Shown here: positions 9,692 to 19,268 of the stretch, piece after piece
Numbering within the stretch: position 1 is the first letter of the stretch
How the letters are laid out: every line of letters starts with the position of its first letter
DNA from: Yoonia sp. BS5-3
GTDB lineage: Bacteria; Pseudomonadota; Alphaproteobacteria; Rhodobacterales; Rhodobacteraceae
DNA: 64,000 nucleotides
Assembly: GCF_038069655.2 (NCBI RefSeq)
Contig: NZ_CP150951.2
Coordinates: 930,001-994,000 of the forward strand
Direction of reading: 5' to 3'
The notes under the pieces: model-generated
Seen by the model: only the letters and a program-made list of their open reading frames with translations
Databases searched by the model: none
What the model was told of the DNA's origin: nothing
Translations under genes and position numbers: made by a program

Positions 9692-10555
9692 TTAAACCGC
9701 GACTTTACGGCTTTCATCCAGATAAATTTCCCGCAACCGGGCAGCCACCGGGCCGGGTGTTCCCGCACCAATCGCGGTGCCATCAATCTCAACCACGGGC
9801 ATCACAAATGTACTGGCTGAGGTGATAAAGGCCTCATCCGCCTCTTGCGCCTCGGCGATGGTAAAGCTGCGCTCTTCGACCTTCATCTGCGCTTCTTTGG
9901 CGAAACGCAAAACGGCAGCGCGGGTGATCCCATGCAGAATTTCATTGCCAAGGTGGCGCGTGATGATCGTGTTGTTTTTAATGATATAGGCGTTGTTTGA
10001 CGTGCCTTCGGTGACCGCCCCATCCTCAATCATCCAGGCATCATCTGCACCTGCCGCCTTGGCCATCATCTTGCCCATCGACGGGTAGAGCAGCTGCACC
10101 GTTTTGATATCACGGCGCGCCCAGCGCTGATCTTCGATTGAGATCACCTTGATCCCTTTTTTCGCGGCCGGATTATCGGACAATCCTGGTTTGTTCTGGG
10201 TGAACAAAACAACAGTCGGGGCAGTGGTTTCAGGGTCTGGGAAGGCAAAGTCGCGATCATCCGGGGCACCGCGGGTGATCTGCAGATAGACCAAGCCTTT
10301 GTCGATCTCATTGAGCCGCACCAATTCGCGGTGAATGTCCAAAAGGTCCGGCAGACACGCTGGCTGCGGCATGTCCAGCTCGGACAATGACCGCTCTAAC
10401 CGTTTGGCATGACCCGCAAAATCGATCAGCTTCCCATCCAGTACCGACGTGACTTCGTACACGCCATCGGCCATCAGAAATCCACGATCAAAGACCGAGA
10501 TTTTCGCCTCTGCCTCGGGAAGGTACGCGCCGTTAACGTAAACTGTACGAGTCAT
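9692..10555 (-). CDS. D-amino-acid aminotransferase (class IV, PLP)
   Basis: 287 aa from the ATG at 10555, which has AGGAG eight bases upstream. It is a fold-type IV PLP aminotransferase: YVNGAYLPEAEAKISVFDRGFLMADGVYE at the N-terminus (residues 6-34), the PLP lysine at about K151 in RRDIK-TVQLL, and E183 in DGAVTEGTSN. The length and these motifs fit D-alanine/D-amino-acid transaminase, which moves the amino group of D-amino acids to 2-oxoglutarate and yields D-glutamate. That product is the presumed substrate of the neighbouring DgcN/DgcA pair, so the three genes form a sensible route. Branched-chain aminotransferase or aminodeoxychorismate lyase activity is less likely given the neighbours. 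Confidence 0.85.
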   Translation of the reverse strand: MTRTVYVNGAYLPEAEAKISVFDRGFLMADGVYEVTSVLDGKLIDFAGHAKRLERSLSELDMPQPACLPDLLDIHRELVRLNEIDKGLVYLQITRGAPDDRDFAFPDPETTAPTVVLFTQNKPGLSDNPAAKKGIKVISIEDQRWARRDIKTVQLLYPSMGKMMAKAAGADDAWMIEDGAVTEGTSNNAYIIKNNTIITRHLGNEILHGITRAAVLRFAKEAQMKVEERSFTIAEAQEADEAFITSASTFVMPVVEIDGTAIGAGTPGPVAARLREIYLDESRKVAV

Positions 10556-10686
10556 ATGTTTAGCTCCTGCTGCGGATGTTTTTAGGTAAGTCGGCGGAAA
10601 TGGGTGCGACGTCAAGCGAACAGTTGGCAGGTTTCAGCGCCCATATGCACAGGATCAGGCTGCGATGCAGGCAAAGTTACCACGGT

Positions 10687-11643
10687 TTATCCCCACAAAG
10701 CCGCATCTGGCGGATGGACCCCTTGCGCATCAAAAACCAAAGGCGGGTCCCGGTCTTCGGCCAGCAAAAGCGGCCCATCAAGATCGGTGAAGGCCACCCC
10801 TTGCGCCAGTAGCGTCGCAGGTGCCATGGCAAGGGACGATCCAACCATGCAGCCGACCATGATCCCGTAGCCCGCTGCCGCTGCCTCGCGCTTCAGCGCC
10901 AGCGCTTCGGTCAGCCCGCCTGCCTTGTCCAGCTTGATGTTGACCAGGTCATATTTGCCTTTCAACCCAGGAAGACTGACGCGATCATGGCAGCTTTCAT
11001 CGGCGCAGACCGGCAGTGGGCGCGCGATCTCGCCCAGCATGTCATCCTCGCCTGCGGGCAAAGGCTGTTCAACCATCTGCACCCCCAGCCGGATCAGATG
11101 GGGGGCAAGATCGGCGTAGACCTCGGCGGTCCACCCTTCATTGGCATCGACGATGATCCGCGCATCTGGCGCACCGCGGCGGACCGCCTCAAGCCGGGGC
11201 ATATCATCAGGCGTGCCGAGCTTAATCTTGAGCAAGGGGCGATGCGCATTGGCGGCGGCCTGCGCCTGCATCGCATAGGGCGTATCAAGCGACAGCGTAT
11301 AGGCCGTGACTTCCGGGCCCGGCTTGGCCATGTCCAGCAAATCCCAGATCCGTTTGCCCGCCTGTTTCGCCTCAAAATCCCAGAGGGCGCAATCGACCGC
11401 ATTGCGGGCAGCCCCAGCGGGCAGCAGCGTTTGCAAGGCCGTGCGCGTCAGATCTGCCGGTAGCCCTTCGATCTGGGCCGTGACACTGTCCATCGTTTCA
11501 TCATAGCGGGCATAGGGCACGCATTCACCACGGCCGATCTCGTTCACGGTGACGGTCAAAACATCCGCCTGCATGCGTGAGCCGCGGCTGATCGTAAACG
11601 CCTGCGCCAGCCGGAAGACGTCATGTTGCACTTCAATGGTCAT
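10687..11643 (-). CDS. dgcA: DgcA-type racemase of the enolase superfamily (N-acetyl-D-glutamate racemase)
   Basis: 318 aa muconate-lactonizing subgroup enolase. The catalytic set is intact: a KxK motif (K139, K141), metal ligands D166 (in VDANEGW), E192 (EQPLP) and D215 (ADES), and the second base K237 (NIKLDKAGG). By sequence alone it would be called an L-Ala-D/L-Glu (dipeptide) epimerase. Its position 10 bp downstream of a DUF1611 gene matches the dgcN-dgcA pair, described for D-glutamate catabolism, where it converts N-acetyl-D-glutamate to the L form. Cytoplasmic. The specific substrate is inferred from context. Confidence 0.8.
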   Translation of the reverse strand: MTIEVQHDVFRLAQAFTISRGSRMQADVLTVTVNEIGRGECVPYARYDETMDSVTAQIEGLPADLTRTALQTLLPAGAARNAVDCALWDFEAKQAGKRIWDLLDMAKPGPEVTAYTLSLDTPYAMQAQAAANAHRPLLKIKLGTPDDMPRLEAVRRGAPDARIIVDANEGWTAEVYADLAPHLIRLGVQMVEQPLPAGEDDMLGEIARPLPVCADESCHDRVSLPGLKGKYDLVNIKLDKAGGLTEALALKREAAAAGYGIMVGCMVGSSLAMAPATLLAQGVAFTDLDGPLLLAEDRDPPLVFDAQGVHPPDAALWG

Positions 11644-11653
11644 CGGCCCGACC

Positions 11654-12655
11654 CTATAGCGCCAAGATCGCGTCCACCAGACGCCCGGCCCCCTGCCGGT
11701 AGGTGTCGACCGTGGGCAGACCCATCCGGTCCTCTACTTCCGCCAGATAGGCAAGCGCTTCGTCCTCGCTCATGTGCTGGGTGTTGACCGAAATACCGGC
11801 CACCTTGCAGGCGGGGTTTGCAATATGCGCCATGGCCAGGCCGCTATCACGCAGCGCCTCAAGGCTCGGCAAATCATATTCGGGCAGGCCGCGCATATGG
11901 GTGCGCGTTGGCTCATGGGCCAGGATCAGCGCGTCGGGCTGGCCGCCATGGATCAGCGCCATGGTCACGCCGGAATAAGAGACGTGAAACAGGCTGCCCT
12001 GCCCTTCGATATGATCCCAGTGATCCGGGTCATTGTCAGGGGTCAGATATTCGACAGCACCAGCCATAAAATCAGCGATCACCGCATCCAAAGGCACGCC
12101 GCCACCGGTGATCAGAATGCCAGTCTGACCCGTGGGGCGGAACGTGGATTTCAGGCCCCGCTTTTGCATCTCAGCGTCCATGGCCATGCCGGTATACATC
12201 TTGCCCACCGAACAATCGGTGCCGATGGCCAGACACCGCTTGCCGGTCCGCTTCTTGCCATTCGCGATCGGATAGGCGACCGAGGGGATGCGCACATCAA
12301 ACAGGGTGCGACCATTCACGCGGGCTGCGGCGACCAGCTCATCCTCGTCGCGTAAAAGATTGTGCAGACCCGAGGCAATATCAAAACCCATTTGCAATGC
12401 TTCCACGAGCACCTTTTTCCAAGCATCCGAAATGACACCGCCACGATTGGCCACGCCGATCACAAGCGTTTTGGCGCCAGCCGCTTTGGCATCGGCAAGC
12501 GACATATCGGTGATCCCAAGATCAGCGCCGCAGCCTTCCATGCGAAATTGGCCAACGGCGTTTTCGGGGCGCCAGTCTTTGATACCTTGGGCCACCTTGG
12601 CTGCAAGTTGGTCGGGGGCATCGCCAAGAAAGAGAAGATAAGGGGTCTGGATCAT
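11654..12655 (-). CDS. dgcN: DgcN (DUF1611), putative D-glutamate N-acetyltransferase
   Basis: 333 aa from the ATG at 12655 (GGAG eight bases upstream). The DUF1611 family has an N-terminal Rossmann-like domain and a P-loop-like GTDCSVGK motif (residues 145-152) followed by a second alpha/beta domain. Proteins of this family paired with a DgcA racemase acetylate D-glutamate to N-acetyl-D-glutamate. It is the first gene of the dgcN-dgcA-aminotransferase unit. A start at 12745 is open but has no homologous N-terminus or ribosome site. Function is inferred from the pairing; DUF1611 proteins elsewhere are uncharacterised. Confidence 0.8.
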   Translation of the reverse strand: MIQTPYLLFLGDAPDQLAAKVAQGIKDWRPENAVGQFRMEGCGADLGITDMSLADAKAAGAKTLVIGVANRGGVISDAWKKVLVEALQMGFDIASGLHNLLRDEDELVAAARVNGRTLFDVRIPSVAYPIANGKKRTGKRCLAIGTDCSVGKMYTGMAMDAEMQKRGLKSTFRPTGQTGILITGGGVPLDAVIADFMAGAVEYLTPDNDPDHWDHIEGQGSLFHVSYSGVTMALIHGGQPDALILAHEPTRTHMRGLPEYDLPSLEALRDSGLAMAHIANPACKVAGISVNTQHMSEDEALAYLAEVEDRMGLPTVDTYRQGAGRLVDAILAL

Positions 12656-12783
12656 CGCTGGGCTCCGGGCAGGGGGGAATCGTGATAGGTGGACGATATC
12701 GGGCGCGTGGTGGAAATTCTGCCGCAGATTAGCTGGGTTCACCACAATATTATGGTGTATTTTTGCGCATTATGAGCATTTAT

Positions 12784-12798
12784 TCGAATAATATTCGA
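12784..12798. promoter_or_regulatory. inverted repeat TCGAAT-N3-ATTCGA upstream of dgcN
   Basis: A perfect 6-bp inverted repeat lies 129 bp upstream of the dgcN start, in an AT-rich stretch that also contains an imperfect CAC-AATATT-GTG-like repeat (about 12741-12755). It is a candidate operator for the dgc unit. Confidence 0.4.
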
Positions 12799-12833
12799 CG
12801 AGAACCCGATATGTCGTAAAACCGCTATGACGC

Positions 12834-12866
12834 ACAAAAAAACCCGGGCGCGGACGCCCGGGTTTC
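12834..12866 (-). terminator. terminator of amtB
   Basis: A perfect 10-bp stem (AACCCGGGCG at 12841-12850 with 12855-12864) and a T run on the minus strand, just downstream of the amtB stop. Confidence 0.9.
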
Positions 12867-12887
12867 TATCAGTTTATGTGGCTGGGA

Positions 12888-14204
12888 TTAGCCCTTAGCA
12901 AATTCAGGATAGGCTTCCATCCCAAGCTCGGACATATCCAGGCCATCGATCTCGGCCTGCTCTGAGACGCGGATGCCCATGACACCTTTCAGCACGACCC
13001 AGACAACAAGGCTGACCACGAAGGTGAAGCCGCCGATGGCCACGAAGCCGATGAACTGCGTGACAAAGCTGGCGTCTGCGTAGACTGGCACAACGATTGT
13101 GCCCCAGAAACCGGCAACCATGTGGACCGAGATCGCGCCAACAACGTCATCGATTTTCAGCTTGTCCAGGAAAGGCACAGCGAAGACGACGATGATACCG
13201 CCAACAGCACCGATCCACAGAGCGCCGAACAGATCAGGCTCAAGCGGGCTGGCTGTAATCGAAACCAGACCGGCCAAAGCGCCGTTCAGCACCATCGTCA
13301 GGTCAGGCTTTTTGTACAGGACGGATGTCATGACCAAGGCAGCAATCGCACCAGCTGCAGCGGCCATGTTGGTGTTAGCAAAGATACGGCCAACGTCGGT
13401 GATATCGCCAACAGTACCAGCTGCCAGCTGCGAACCGCCGTTGAAGCCAAACCAACCCATCCACAGGATGAATGTACCCAAAGTGGCCAGCGCAAGGTTC
13501 GAGCCTGGCATCGGAATAACCATGCCGTCTTTATACTTGCCGATACGCGCGCCAAGGACGATCGCACCTGCCAGAGCTGCGAACCCACCAGCTGCGTGCA
13601 CAACAGTCGAGCCAGCGAAGTCATAGAAGCCCATTTCAGACAGGAAGCCACCGCCCCACTGCCAGCTCGCGCCGATTGGGTAGATCAGACCAGTCAATAT
13701 CACAGTAAAGATCAGGAACGGCCACAGCTTGATACGCTCAGCCAATGTGCCTGACACGATCGACGCTGTTGTCGCGCAGAACATCAACTGAAAGAAGAAG
13801 TCAGATGCAACTGAAGCATAGTCGAGCGCTGCGTCTGCAGCATCAAGGCCTACGGGCTCAAGCGATGTGATTGCGAAAGTTCCAAAGAAACCCTCAGCAA
13901 TCCAGGCATCGCCTGGGTACATCAGGTTGAAACCAACCAGCCAGTACATGATGGCTGACAGCGAGAACAGCGCGACGTTCTTTGTCAGCTGTGTCGTCAC
14001 GTTTTTGGAACGCACCAAACCTGCTTCAAGCATCGCAAAGCCGGCGGCCATCCAGAATACCAAGAAACCGCCCACAAGGAACAGCAAGGTTGTCATGATA
14101 TACGGGCCGATCTCGTCAAAGCCCGGCGCGGCATCCTGCGCCATGGCCAACGACGGCAGCAGGGTCAGCGCCGCGCCAGCAATAAGGAGTTTATTCAGTT
14201 TCAT
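12888..14204 (-). CDS. amtB: ammonium transporter AmtB
   Basis: 438 aa integral inner-membrane ammonium channel. A cleavable signal sequence (residues 1-22, AMAQ) precedes eleven hydrophobic helices. Family signatures are the segment GFAMLEAGLVRSKN near the N-terminus, DFAGSTVVHAAGGFAALAGA with the first pore His, and ISVHMVAGFWGT with the second pore His. Residues DGLDMSELGMEAYPEF close the cytoplasmic tail that meets GlnK. It follows glnK by 23 bp on the same strand, the standard nitrogen-limitation operon, so it is likely under NtrBC control. Confidence 0.95.
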   Translation of the reverse strand: MKLNKLLIAGAALTLLPSLAMAQDAAPGFDEIGPYIMTTLLFLVGGFLVFWMAAGFAMLEAGLVRSKNVTTQLTKNVALFSLSAIMYWLVGFNLMYPGDAWIAEGFFGTFAITSLEPVGLDAADAALDYASVASDFFFQLMFCATTASIVSGTLAERIKLWPFLIFTVILTGLIYPIGASWQWGGGFLSEMGFYDFAGSTVVHAAGGFAALAGAIVLGARIGKYKDGMVIPMPGSNLALATLGTFILWMGWFGFNGGSQLAAGTVGDITDVGRIFANTNMAAAAGAIAALVMTSVLYKKPDLTMVLNGALAGLVSITASPLEPDLFGALWIGAVGGIIVVFAVPFLDKLKIDDVVGAISVHMVAGFWGTIVVPVYADASFVTQFIGFVAIGGFTFVVSLVVWVVLKGVMGIRVSEQAEIDGLDMSELGMEAYPEFAKG

Positions 14205-14227
14205 AGTTTTGTCCCTCGTTACGCTAT

Positions 14228-14566
14228 TTACAGCGCGTCATCATTGGTCTCGCCGGTCCGCACCCGCAGGGCGCTTTCCACGTCGAGAACGAATACCTTG
14301 CCGTCACCGATTTTCTCGGTTTTGGCGGTGGAAGCGATGGTTGATACAACCTGGTCAGCCATGCTGTCTTGCACGACGATCTCAAGTTTGACCTTCGGCA
14401 CGAAATTCACAGCGTATTCCGCCCCGCGATAAATTTCCGTGTGACCAGATTGCGAGCCGAAGCCCTTGATTTCAGACACCATCATGCCGCGCACACCGAC
14501 TGAGGTCAGCGCTTCGCGCACCTCTTCGAGCTTAAACGGCTTGATTGTTGCAATGATGAGTTTCAC
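14228..14566 (-). CDS. glnK: nitrogen regulatory protein P-II
   Basis: 112 aa from a GTG at 14566 with AGGGG upstream; longer starts would add a non-homologous extension. The KLIIATIKPFKLEEVREAL N-terminus, the T-loop with the uridylylated Tyr in EIYRGAEYAVNFVPK, and the GDGKVFVLDVE B-loop are all intact. P-II binds ATP/ADP and 2-oxoglutarate and blocks the AmtB pore when nitrogen is sufficient. It is first in the glnK-amtB operon. The name glnK rather than glnB is chosen because amtB follows. Confidence 0.95.
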   Translation of the reverse strand: MKLIIATIKPFKLEEVREALTSVGVRGMMVSEIKGFGSQSGHTEIYRGAEYAVNFVPKVKLEIVVQDSMADQVVSTIASTAKTEKIGDGKVFVLDVESALRVRTGETNDDAL

Positions 14567-14840
14567 GTTCTTCCCCTTGCAATTTTCACTACCAGTCCTT
14601 TTTGCATAAGACTTTCTTGCAATCGCAGACAAACCGCGTCCCCCCGCGCGGAGCAAGGTTACCGCACCTTCCAAATGCCGTTTCTGTAGGCATGTATGCA
14701 CAATTTTTGCACAAATAAGCATATTCGCCCAAATATTAATCAGTATAAAAACCTGATATGAGCGACTCATCGCGCTCTACATTCTTAACGGGACAGGCTA
14801 TGATGCCAAAAAACAGACGCAACAGTCAGTCGAGCGGAAC

Positions 14841-17009
14841 ATGAGTGGAAATGGCAAGAAACGGTCGCCTTTGGTGGCCGAACGGCGCTATCCGGCCAAT
14901 GCAACGGCCAAGAAGAAGCCTGCCCCCAAGAAAAAGCCCAAACCGGCCCCCCGCCGCAAGGCGGCTCCCAAAAAGCGTGCCAAGCCGACGGGCCTGCTGG
15001 GCTGGATCTTTTTGCCGATCCGCTGGACCATCCGCATCATGTGGGCCTTTGCTTGGCGCGTCAGTCTTGTGACCGGTCTGATCATCGCGGGCTTCTCGCT
15101 TTATTTCGCAAGCCAGATGCCCCCTGTCGATGAATTGCTTGATGGCCGTGCCCGTGGTTCTGTCACGATGACTGATCTGCGCGGTGATATCTTTGCATGG
15201 CGTGGTGATCAGTTCGGCGGCAAGATCACGACTGAAACCGTGTCCCCCCACCTGCGCAATGCCGTTATCGCCAGTGAGGACAAACGCTTTTACCGTCACT
15301 TTGGCATTTCCCCGCGCGGCATTGCCTCGGCCGTTCGCATCAATCTGCGCGCCGGGCGCGGCCCCTTGTCCGGCAATGGCGGATCGACCCTGACCCAGCA
15401 GACAGCCAAGCTGCTTTGCCTTGGTGTGCCTTTTGATCCGTCCCAGTGGGAAGATGAGGCCGCGTACGAGAATGACTGCCGCCAAGGATCCCTTTGGCGC
15501 AAAGCCCGCGAGGCTGTTTATGCCGTCGGTATGGAAATCGCCTATACCAAGGACGAAATCCTGACCATCTATCTGAACCGCGCCTATCTTGGCGCCGGTG
15601 CCCGCGGGTTTGAGGCCGCAGCCCAACGGTATTTCAGTAGCTCTGCTGCGGAATTGAACCCACAGCAGGCCGCAATGATGTCAGGTCTGCTGCCCGCCCC
15701 GTCCCGCTACGCCCCGACCCGCAATCTACAGCGCGCCCAGGATCGTGCTGCGACCGTGCTGCGCCTGATGGAGGAACAGGGCTATCTGACCGCCGCTGAG
15801 GCCGCAGAGGCCCAGGCCAACCCGGCCACCCTATCTGCCACCGCCCGCGCCAATACCGCCACGTTCTTTGCCGATTGGGTCATGCGCAGCACCCCGGCCT
15901 TCCTGACCAGCGAAACCACCGAAGACGTCATGATCCGCACCACATTGGACAAGGACATTCAGGCCGCTGCTGAGGAAGCCATGCTGAGCGTCTTTGAAAA
16001 CCAAGTGCGCGAAGGGTCTGAGGCCCAGGCCGCGATTGTGGTCATGTCCGCCGATGGCGCCGTCCGTGCAATGGTGGGCGGCCGCAATCTGGGGGAAACC
16101 GGTGCTTTCAACCGTGCCACCCAGGCCCAGCGCCAAACAGGGTCATCGTTCAAACCATTTATCTATGCCACCGCGCTTGATCTTGGCATGTCCCCCTATG
16201 CGATGATTGATGATGCGCCAATTTGCTGGTCCCGTCGTGGATCGGCTGATTGGTGTCCCTCAAATTACGACCGCGAATTTGTTGGCCCGGTCTCATTGAT
16301 CGACGCGTTGAAAGCCAGCCGCAATATCCCCGCGATTGTCCTGTCCGAGGATGTCGGCCGCGAGCTGGTTCGCAATGTCGCTACCGGTTTTGGTATCGAT
16401 AGCGATCTGGCCGCCGGGCCCGCCCTTGCCTTGGGAGTGTCAGAAAGCAACCTGCTTGAGATGACCGGCGCCTATGCCGGTATCTTGAACGGCGGTTCCG
16501 CAGTGGTGCCCTATGGCCTGACCGATCTGCGCTTTCAGGGCGACACCGAGTCCCTTGTGGATACCACCGGCACCGGGATCGGCGAGCGCATCATTCAGGA
16601 ACGCGCCGCGCGTGAATTGACCTGGATGATGACAAAAGTTGTCGAAGAGGGCACGGGCAGACGCGCCCGTATCGATGGCTGGCAAATCGCTGGCAAAAGC
16701 GGCACAACCAATTCATCGCGGGATGCCTGGTTTATCGGCTTTACGGGCGACTATGTCACCGGTGTTTGGATGGGCTATGATGATAACAGCCCGCTGACCG
16801 GCGTCACGGGCGGCGGTCTGCCCGCCACGATCTGGCATGAAACCATGGTACGGGTGTTGGAAGGCAAAACGCCAACCCCCTTGCCCATGTCCATCCCCGA
16901 ACAGCCAGCCACAGCAGGCGTGCTGCAAAGTGACGGCGGGGTGATCGCAGATGGTGAGATTTTGAACCTGCTTAGCACGATCCTAAGCGATGCGGCCGCG
17001 CAAAACTAA
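14841..17009 (+). CDS. class A penicillin-binding protein (PBP1A family)
   Basis: 722 aa bifunctional peptidoglycan synthase. A Lys/Pro/Ala-rich cytoplasmic tail (residues 1-50) leads to one transmembrane anchor (about 66-92). The glycosyltransferase domain has the catalytic Glu E146 in SEDKRFYRHFG and the GGSTLTQQ motif (180-187). The transpeptidase domain has SSFK (435-438), SRN (493-495) and KSGT (619-622). It acts in the periplasm in cell-wall elongation or repair. It is monocistronic and converges on the small gene at 17025. It is shorter than E. coli PBP1A because it lacks the large insert domain, as is common in alphaproteobacteria. Confidence 0.92.
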   Translation: MSGNGKKRSPLVAERRYPANATAKKKPAPKKKPKPAPRRKAAPKKRAKPTGLLGWIFLPIRWTIRIMWAFAWRVSLVTGLIIAGFSLYFASQMPPVDELLDGRARGSVTMTDLRGDIFAWRGDQFGGKITTETVSPHLRNAVIASEDKRFYRHFGISPRGIASAVRINLRAGRGPLSGNGGSTLTQQTAKLLCLGVPFDPSQWEDEAAYENDCRQGSLWRKAREAVYAVGMEIAYTKDEILTIYLNRAYLGAGARGFEAAAQRYFSSSAAELNPQQAAMMSGLLPAPSRYAPTRNLQRAQDRAATVLRLMEEQGYLTAAEAAEAQANPATLSATARANTATFFADWVMRSTPAFLTSETTEDVMIRTTLDKDIQAAAEEAMLSVFENQVREGSEAQAAIVVMSADGAVRAMVGGRNLGETGAFNRATQAQRQTGSSFKPFIYATALDLGMSPYAMIDDAPICWSRRGSADWCPSNYDREFVGPVSLIDALKASRNIPAIVLSEDVGRELVRNVATGFGIDSDLAAGPALALGVSESNLLEMTGAYAGILNGGSAVVPYGLTDLRFQGDTESLVDTTGTGIGERIIQERAARELTWMMTKVVEEGTGRRARIDGWQIAGKSGTTNSSRDAWFIGFTGDYVTGVWMGYDDNSPLTGVTGGGLPATIWHETMVRVLEGKTPTPLPMSIPEQPATAGVLQSDGGVIADGEILNLLSTILSDAAAQN

Positions 17010-17024
17010 GCCGGAGGGGTGCGC

Positions 17025-17390
17025 CTAATACTCGCCCTCTTCGCAGCGGTCATAATGAAAGGCGTAGCCATCCCAGATCATGTAGATGCCGGTCTTTTCG
17101 GCGTCGCTCATGAGGATGGCGCGTTCCGTCCAGGTCGTGCTTTCATCCGAGCATTCCATATAGAACATCGTGGCATCCATATCGTTGATATCGACCGGGC
17201 GAGCCATGATGCACGCAACCTCGACCCCATAAAATATGCTCTCTTCGATCTTTAACGATCCGCCATCGACACCAACCAAAGAGCATTCGGAATGTTCGGT
17301 CTGCTTATAGACGCCGTCAAATGTATCCGCCGTAACGGCCCCCGACACCAGACCAACAGCAAGCGAAAGTGAGATTAAGATAGGTCGCAT
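17025..17390 (-). CDS. hypothetical secreted protein, 121 aa
   Basis: A signal peptide (residues 1-21, cleavage after VTA) leads to a small acidic mature protein with Cys in SECSLVG, EVACIMA, MECSDES and DRCEEG, probably two disulfide pairs. The C-terminal part WDGYAFHYDRCEEGEY resembles small periplasmic Rhodobacteraceae proteins of unknown function. No domain is recognised. It converges on the PBP gene with only 15 bp between stops and no visible terminator. Confidence 0.65.
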   Translation of the reverse strand: MRPILISLSLAVGLVSGAVTADTFDGVYKQTEHSECSLVGVDGGSLKIEESIFYGVEVACIMARPVDINDMDATMFYMECSDESTTWTERAILMSDAEKTGIYMIWDGYAFHYDRCEEGEY

Positions 17391-17528
17391 CCCCCATCAT
17401 TGCGGCGATTCTGCAATCTGATCAATCTTTTATCGGAACACCCAGGCGCGCTGAGAGGCTATTAACCATGATCATTTATGCTATATCGGGTCGCGTGAGG
17501 CAAAGACCGTTGGGGGCGCCCGTAATTT

Positions 17529-19268
17529 ATGTCTGATGAAATGACAGCCAAAGGTCGGGCAGAACTGCGTGAAGCCCGCCGCGAAAGCCGCGCCCTTTAC
17601 TGGGTCGTGGGTATCTTCAGCTTTTTCGTGAACCTGCTGATGCTGACCGGGCCGCTTTATATGCTGAACGTCTATGATCGTGTGCTAAGCTCGCGGTCGT
17701 TTGAGACTTTGATGACCCTTTCGGTGCTGGTGGCCTTTCTTTACGGGATGATGGGCATCCTTGATTTCGTGCGCGGCCGGGTTATGGCCCGGGTCGGTGC
17801 CCGCTTTCAGGCCCGGATGGACAGGCGCGTTTTTGGCGCCGCGTTACAGGCAACCACATTGAACCGGGCCCCCAAAGAGGCCGCAACCGGTCTGCGTGAT
17901 CTTGAGGCGGTGCAGCGCCTGATTACGTCGCCTGCTTTGATGGCGGTCTTTGATCTGCCTTGGGCACCCCTATTTTTTCTGGGTATCTTCATTTTCCACC
18001 CGCTTTTGGGCCTTCTGGCCGTTGTTGGTGCTGCGATCTTGTTGATCATCGCTATTCTGAACCAGTTCACCACACGCAAGTCCCTTGAAGCAGCCAATGC
18101 CGCCAGCTTTGCCTCTGAACAACTGGGCGCCCAGATCCGCAATGAAAGCGAGATGGTCCATTCGCTGGGTATGCGAAATGCCGCCTTTGACAGGTGGCAG
18201 GTCGCGCGTGGCGCGTCCCTGGATGCGACCATTAAATCTGCCGATACCGCAGGTACTTTCACGGCCAGCACAAAGTCATTCCGCCTCTTCCTGCAATCGG
18301 CCATGCTGGGTGTTGGCGCCTATCTTGTCCTGACCGATCAGCTATCGCCCGGTGCGATGATTGCTGGGTCCATTTTGCTGGGTCGCGCGCTGGCCCCGCT
18401 TGAAATGATTGTCGGACAATGGCCCGTCTTTCAACGTGGCCGCGAAGGCTGGCGTAAACTATCGGTATTGTTGGGACATATCCCACCCGAGGCGCCGCGC
18501 ACCGCGTTACCCCAACCCAAAGCGCGGCTGGTCGCCGAGCAAGTCACGGTCGTGCCCCCGGGTGAGCAGCAGGCCGCCCTGCGCCTGATCAGCTTTGATA
18601 TCAAACCAGGCCAGGCGGTCGGCGTTATTGGTACGTCCGGCGCGGGGAAATCCACATTGGCCCGCGTGCTGACCGGCGTTTGGCGGCCCGCGGCGGGCAA
18701 GGTCCGATTGGATGGTGCTGCGCTTGATCAATATGATCCGGATGTTCTGGGCCAGCATATCGGCTATCTGCCGCAGCGGGTGCAGCTGTTTGACGGTACG
18801 ATCAAAGAGAACATAGCGCGGATGTCGATGACCCCCGATGATGCTGCCGTCGTCGCCGCCGCCCAAAAGGCTGCCGCGCATGACATGATCCTGAATCTGC
18901 CCGATGGCTATGACACCCGGGTGTCGGCCAGCACGGGGCGTCTGTCCGGCGGGCAGATACAGCGGATCGGCCTGGCCCGTGCGATGTATGGTGATCCGGT
19001 CGTTCTGGTTCTGGATGAGCCGAATTCGAACCTCGATAATGACGGATCAATTGCCCTGAACAAAGCGATCAAAACGCTGAAATCCGAAGGCAAAATTGTC
19101 TTTATCATGGCCCACCGACCCGCTGCCATACAGGAATGCGATACTTTGCTGGTCATTGAAAACGGCGCCCGGCGCGCCTTTGGGCCCAAGGATGATGTTT
19201 TAGCTGAGATGGTCAAAAACCACTCTGAAATCAAACGCAACGCAGGCAAAGCGGGGGGTGTGCAATGA
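17529..19268 (+). CDS. type I secretion ABC transporter (PrtD-like permease/ATPase)
   Basis: 579 aa inner-membrane half-transporter. The membrane domain (residues about 20-310) has the MLNVYDRVLSS motif typical of PrtD/RsaD exporters. The ATPase has Walker A GTSGAGKST (368-376), the LSGGQ signature (472-476), Walker B VVLVLDEP (491-498) and a switch His in IMAHRP. It energises export of a C-terminally signalled protein such as an RTX repeat protein. The HlyD adaptor follows with a 4-base ATGA overlap. No RTX substrate or TolC-type outer membrane gene lies in the window. Confidence 0.93.
   Translation: MSDEMTAKGRAELREARRESRALYWVVGIFSFFVNLLMLTGPLYMLNVYDRVLSSRSFETLMTLSVLVAFLYGMMGILDFVRGRVMARVGARFQARMDRRVFGAALQATTLNRAPKEAATGLRDLEAVQRLITSPALMAVFDLPWAPLFFLGIFIFHPLLGLLAVVGAAILLIIAILNQFTTRKSLEAANAASFASEQLGAQIRNESEMVHSLGMRNAAFDRWQVARGASLDATIKSADTAGTFTASTKSFRLFLQSAMLGVGAYLVLTDQLSPGAMIAGSILLGRALAPLEMIVGQWPVFQRGREGWRKLSVLLGHIPPEAPRTALPQPKARLVAEQVTVVPPGEQQAALRLISFDIKPGQAVGVIGTSGAGKSTLARVLTGVWRPAAGKVRLDGAALDQYDPDVLGQHIGYLPQRVQLFDGTIKENIARMSMTPDDAAVVAAAQKAAAHDMILNLPDGYDTRVSASTGRLSGGQIQRIGLARAMYGDPVVLVLDEPNSNLDNDGSIALNKAIKTLKSEGKIVFIMAHRPAAIQECDTLLVIENGARRAFGPKDDVLAEMVKNHSEIKRNAGKAGGVQ

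Noticed and set aside
14697..14714. Direct repeat TGCACAA-N4-TGCACAA upstream of glnK as an NtrC site
   Set aside because: NtrC sites are inverted TGCAC...GTGCA repeats; this is a direct repeat, and no -24/-12 sigma-54 promoter with correct spacing was found near it.
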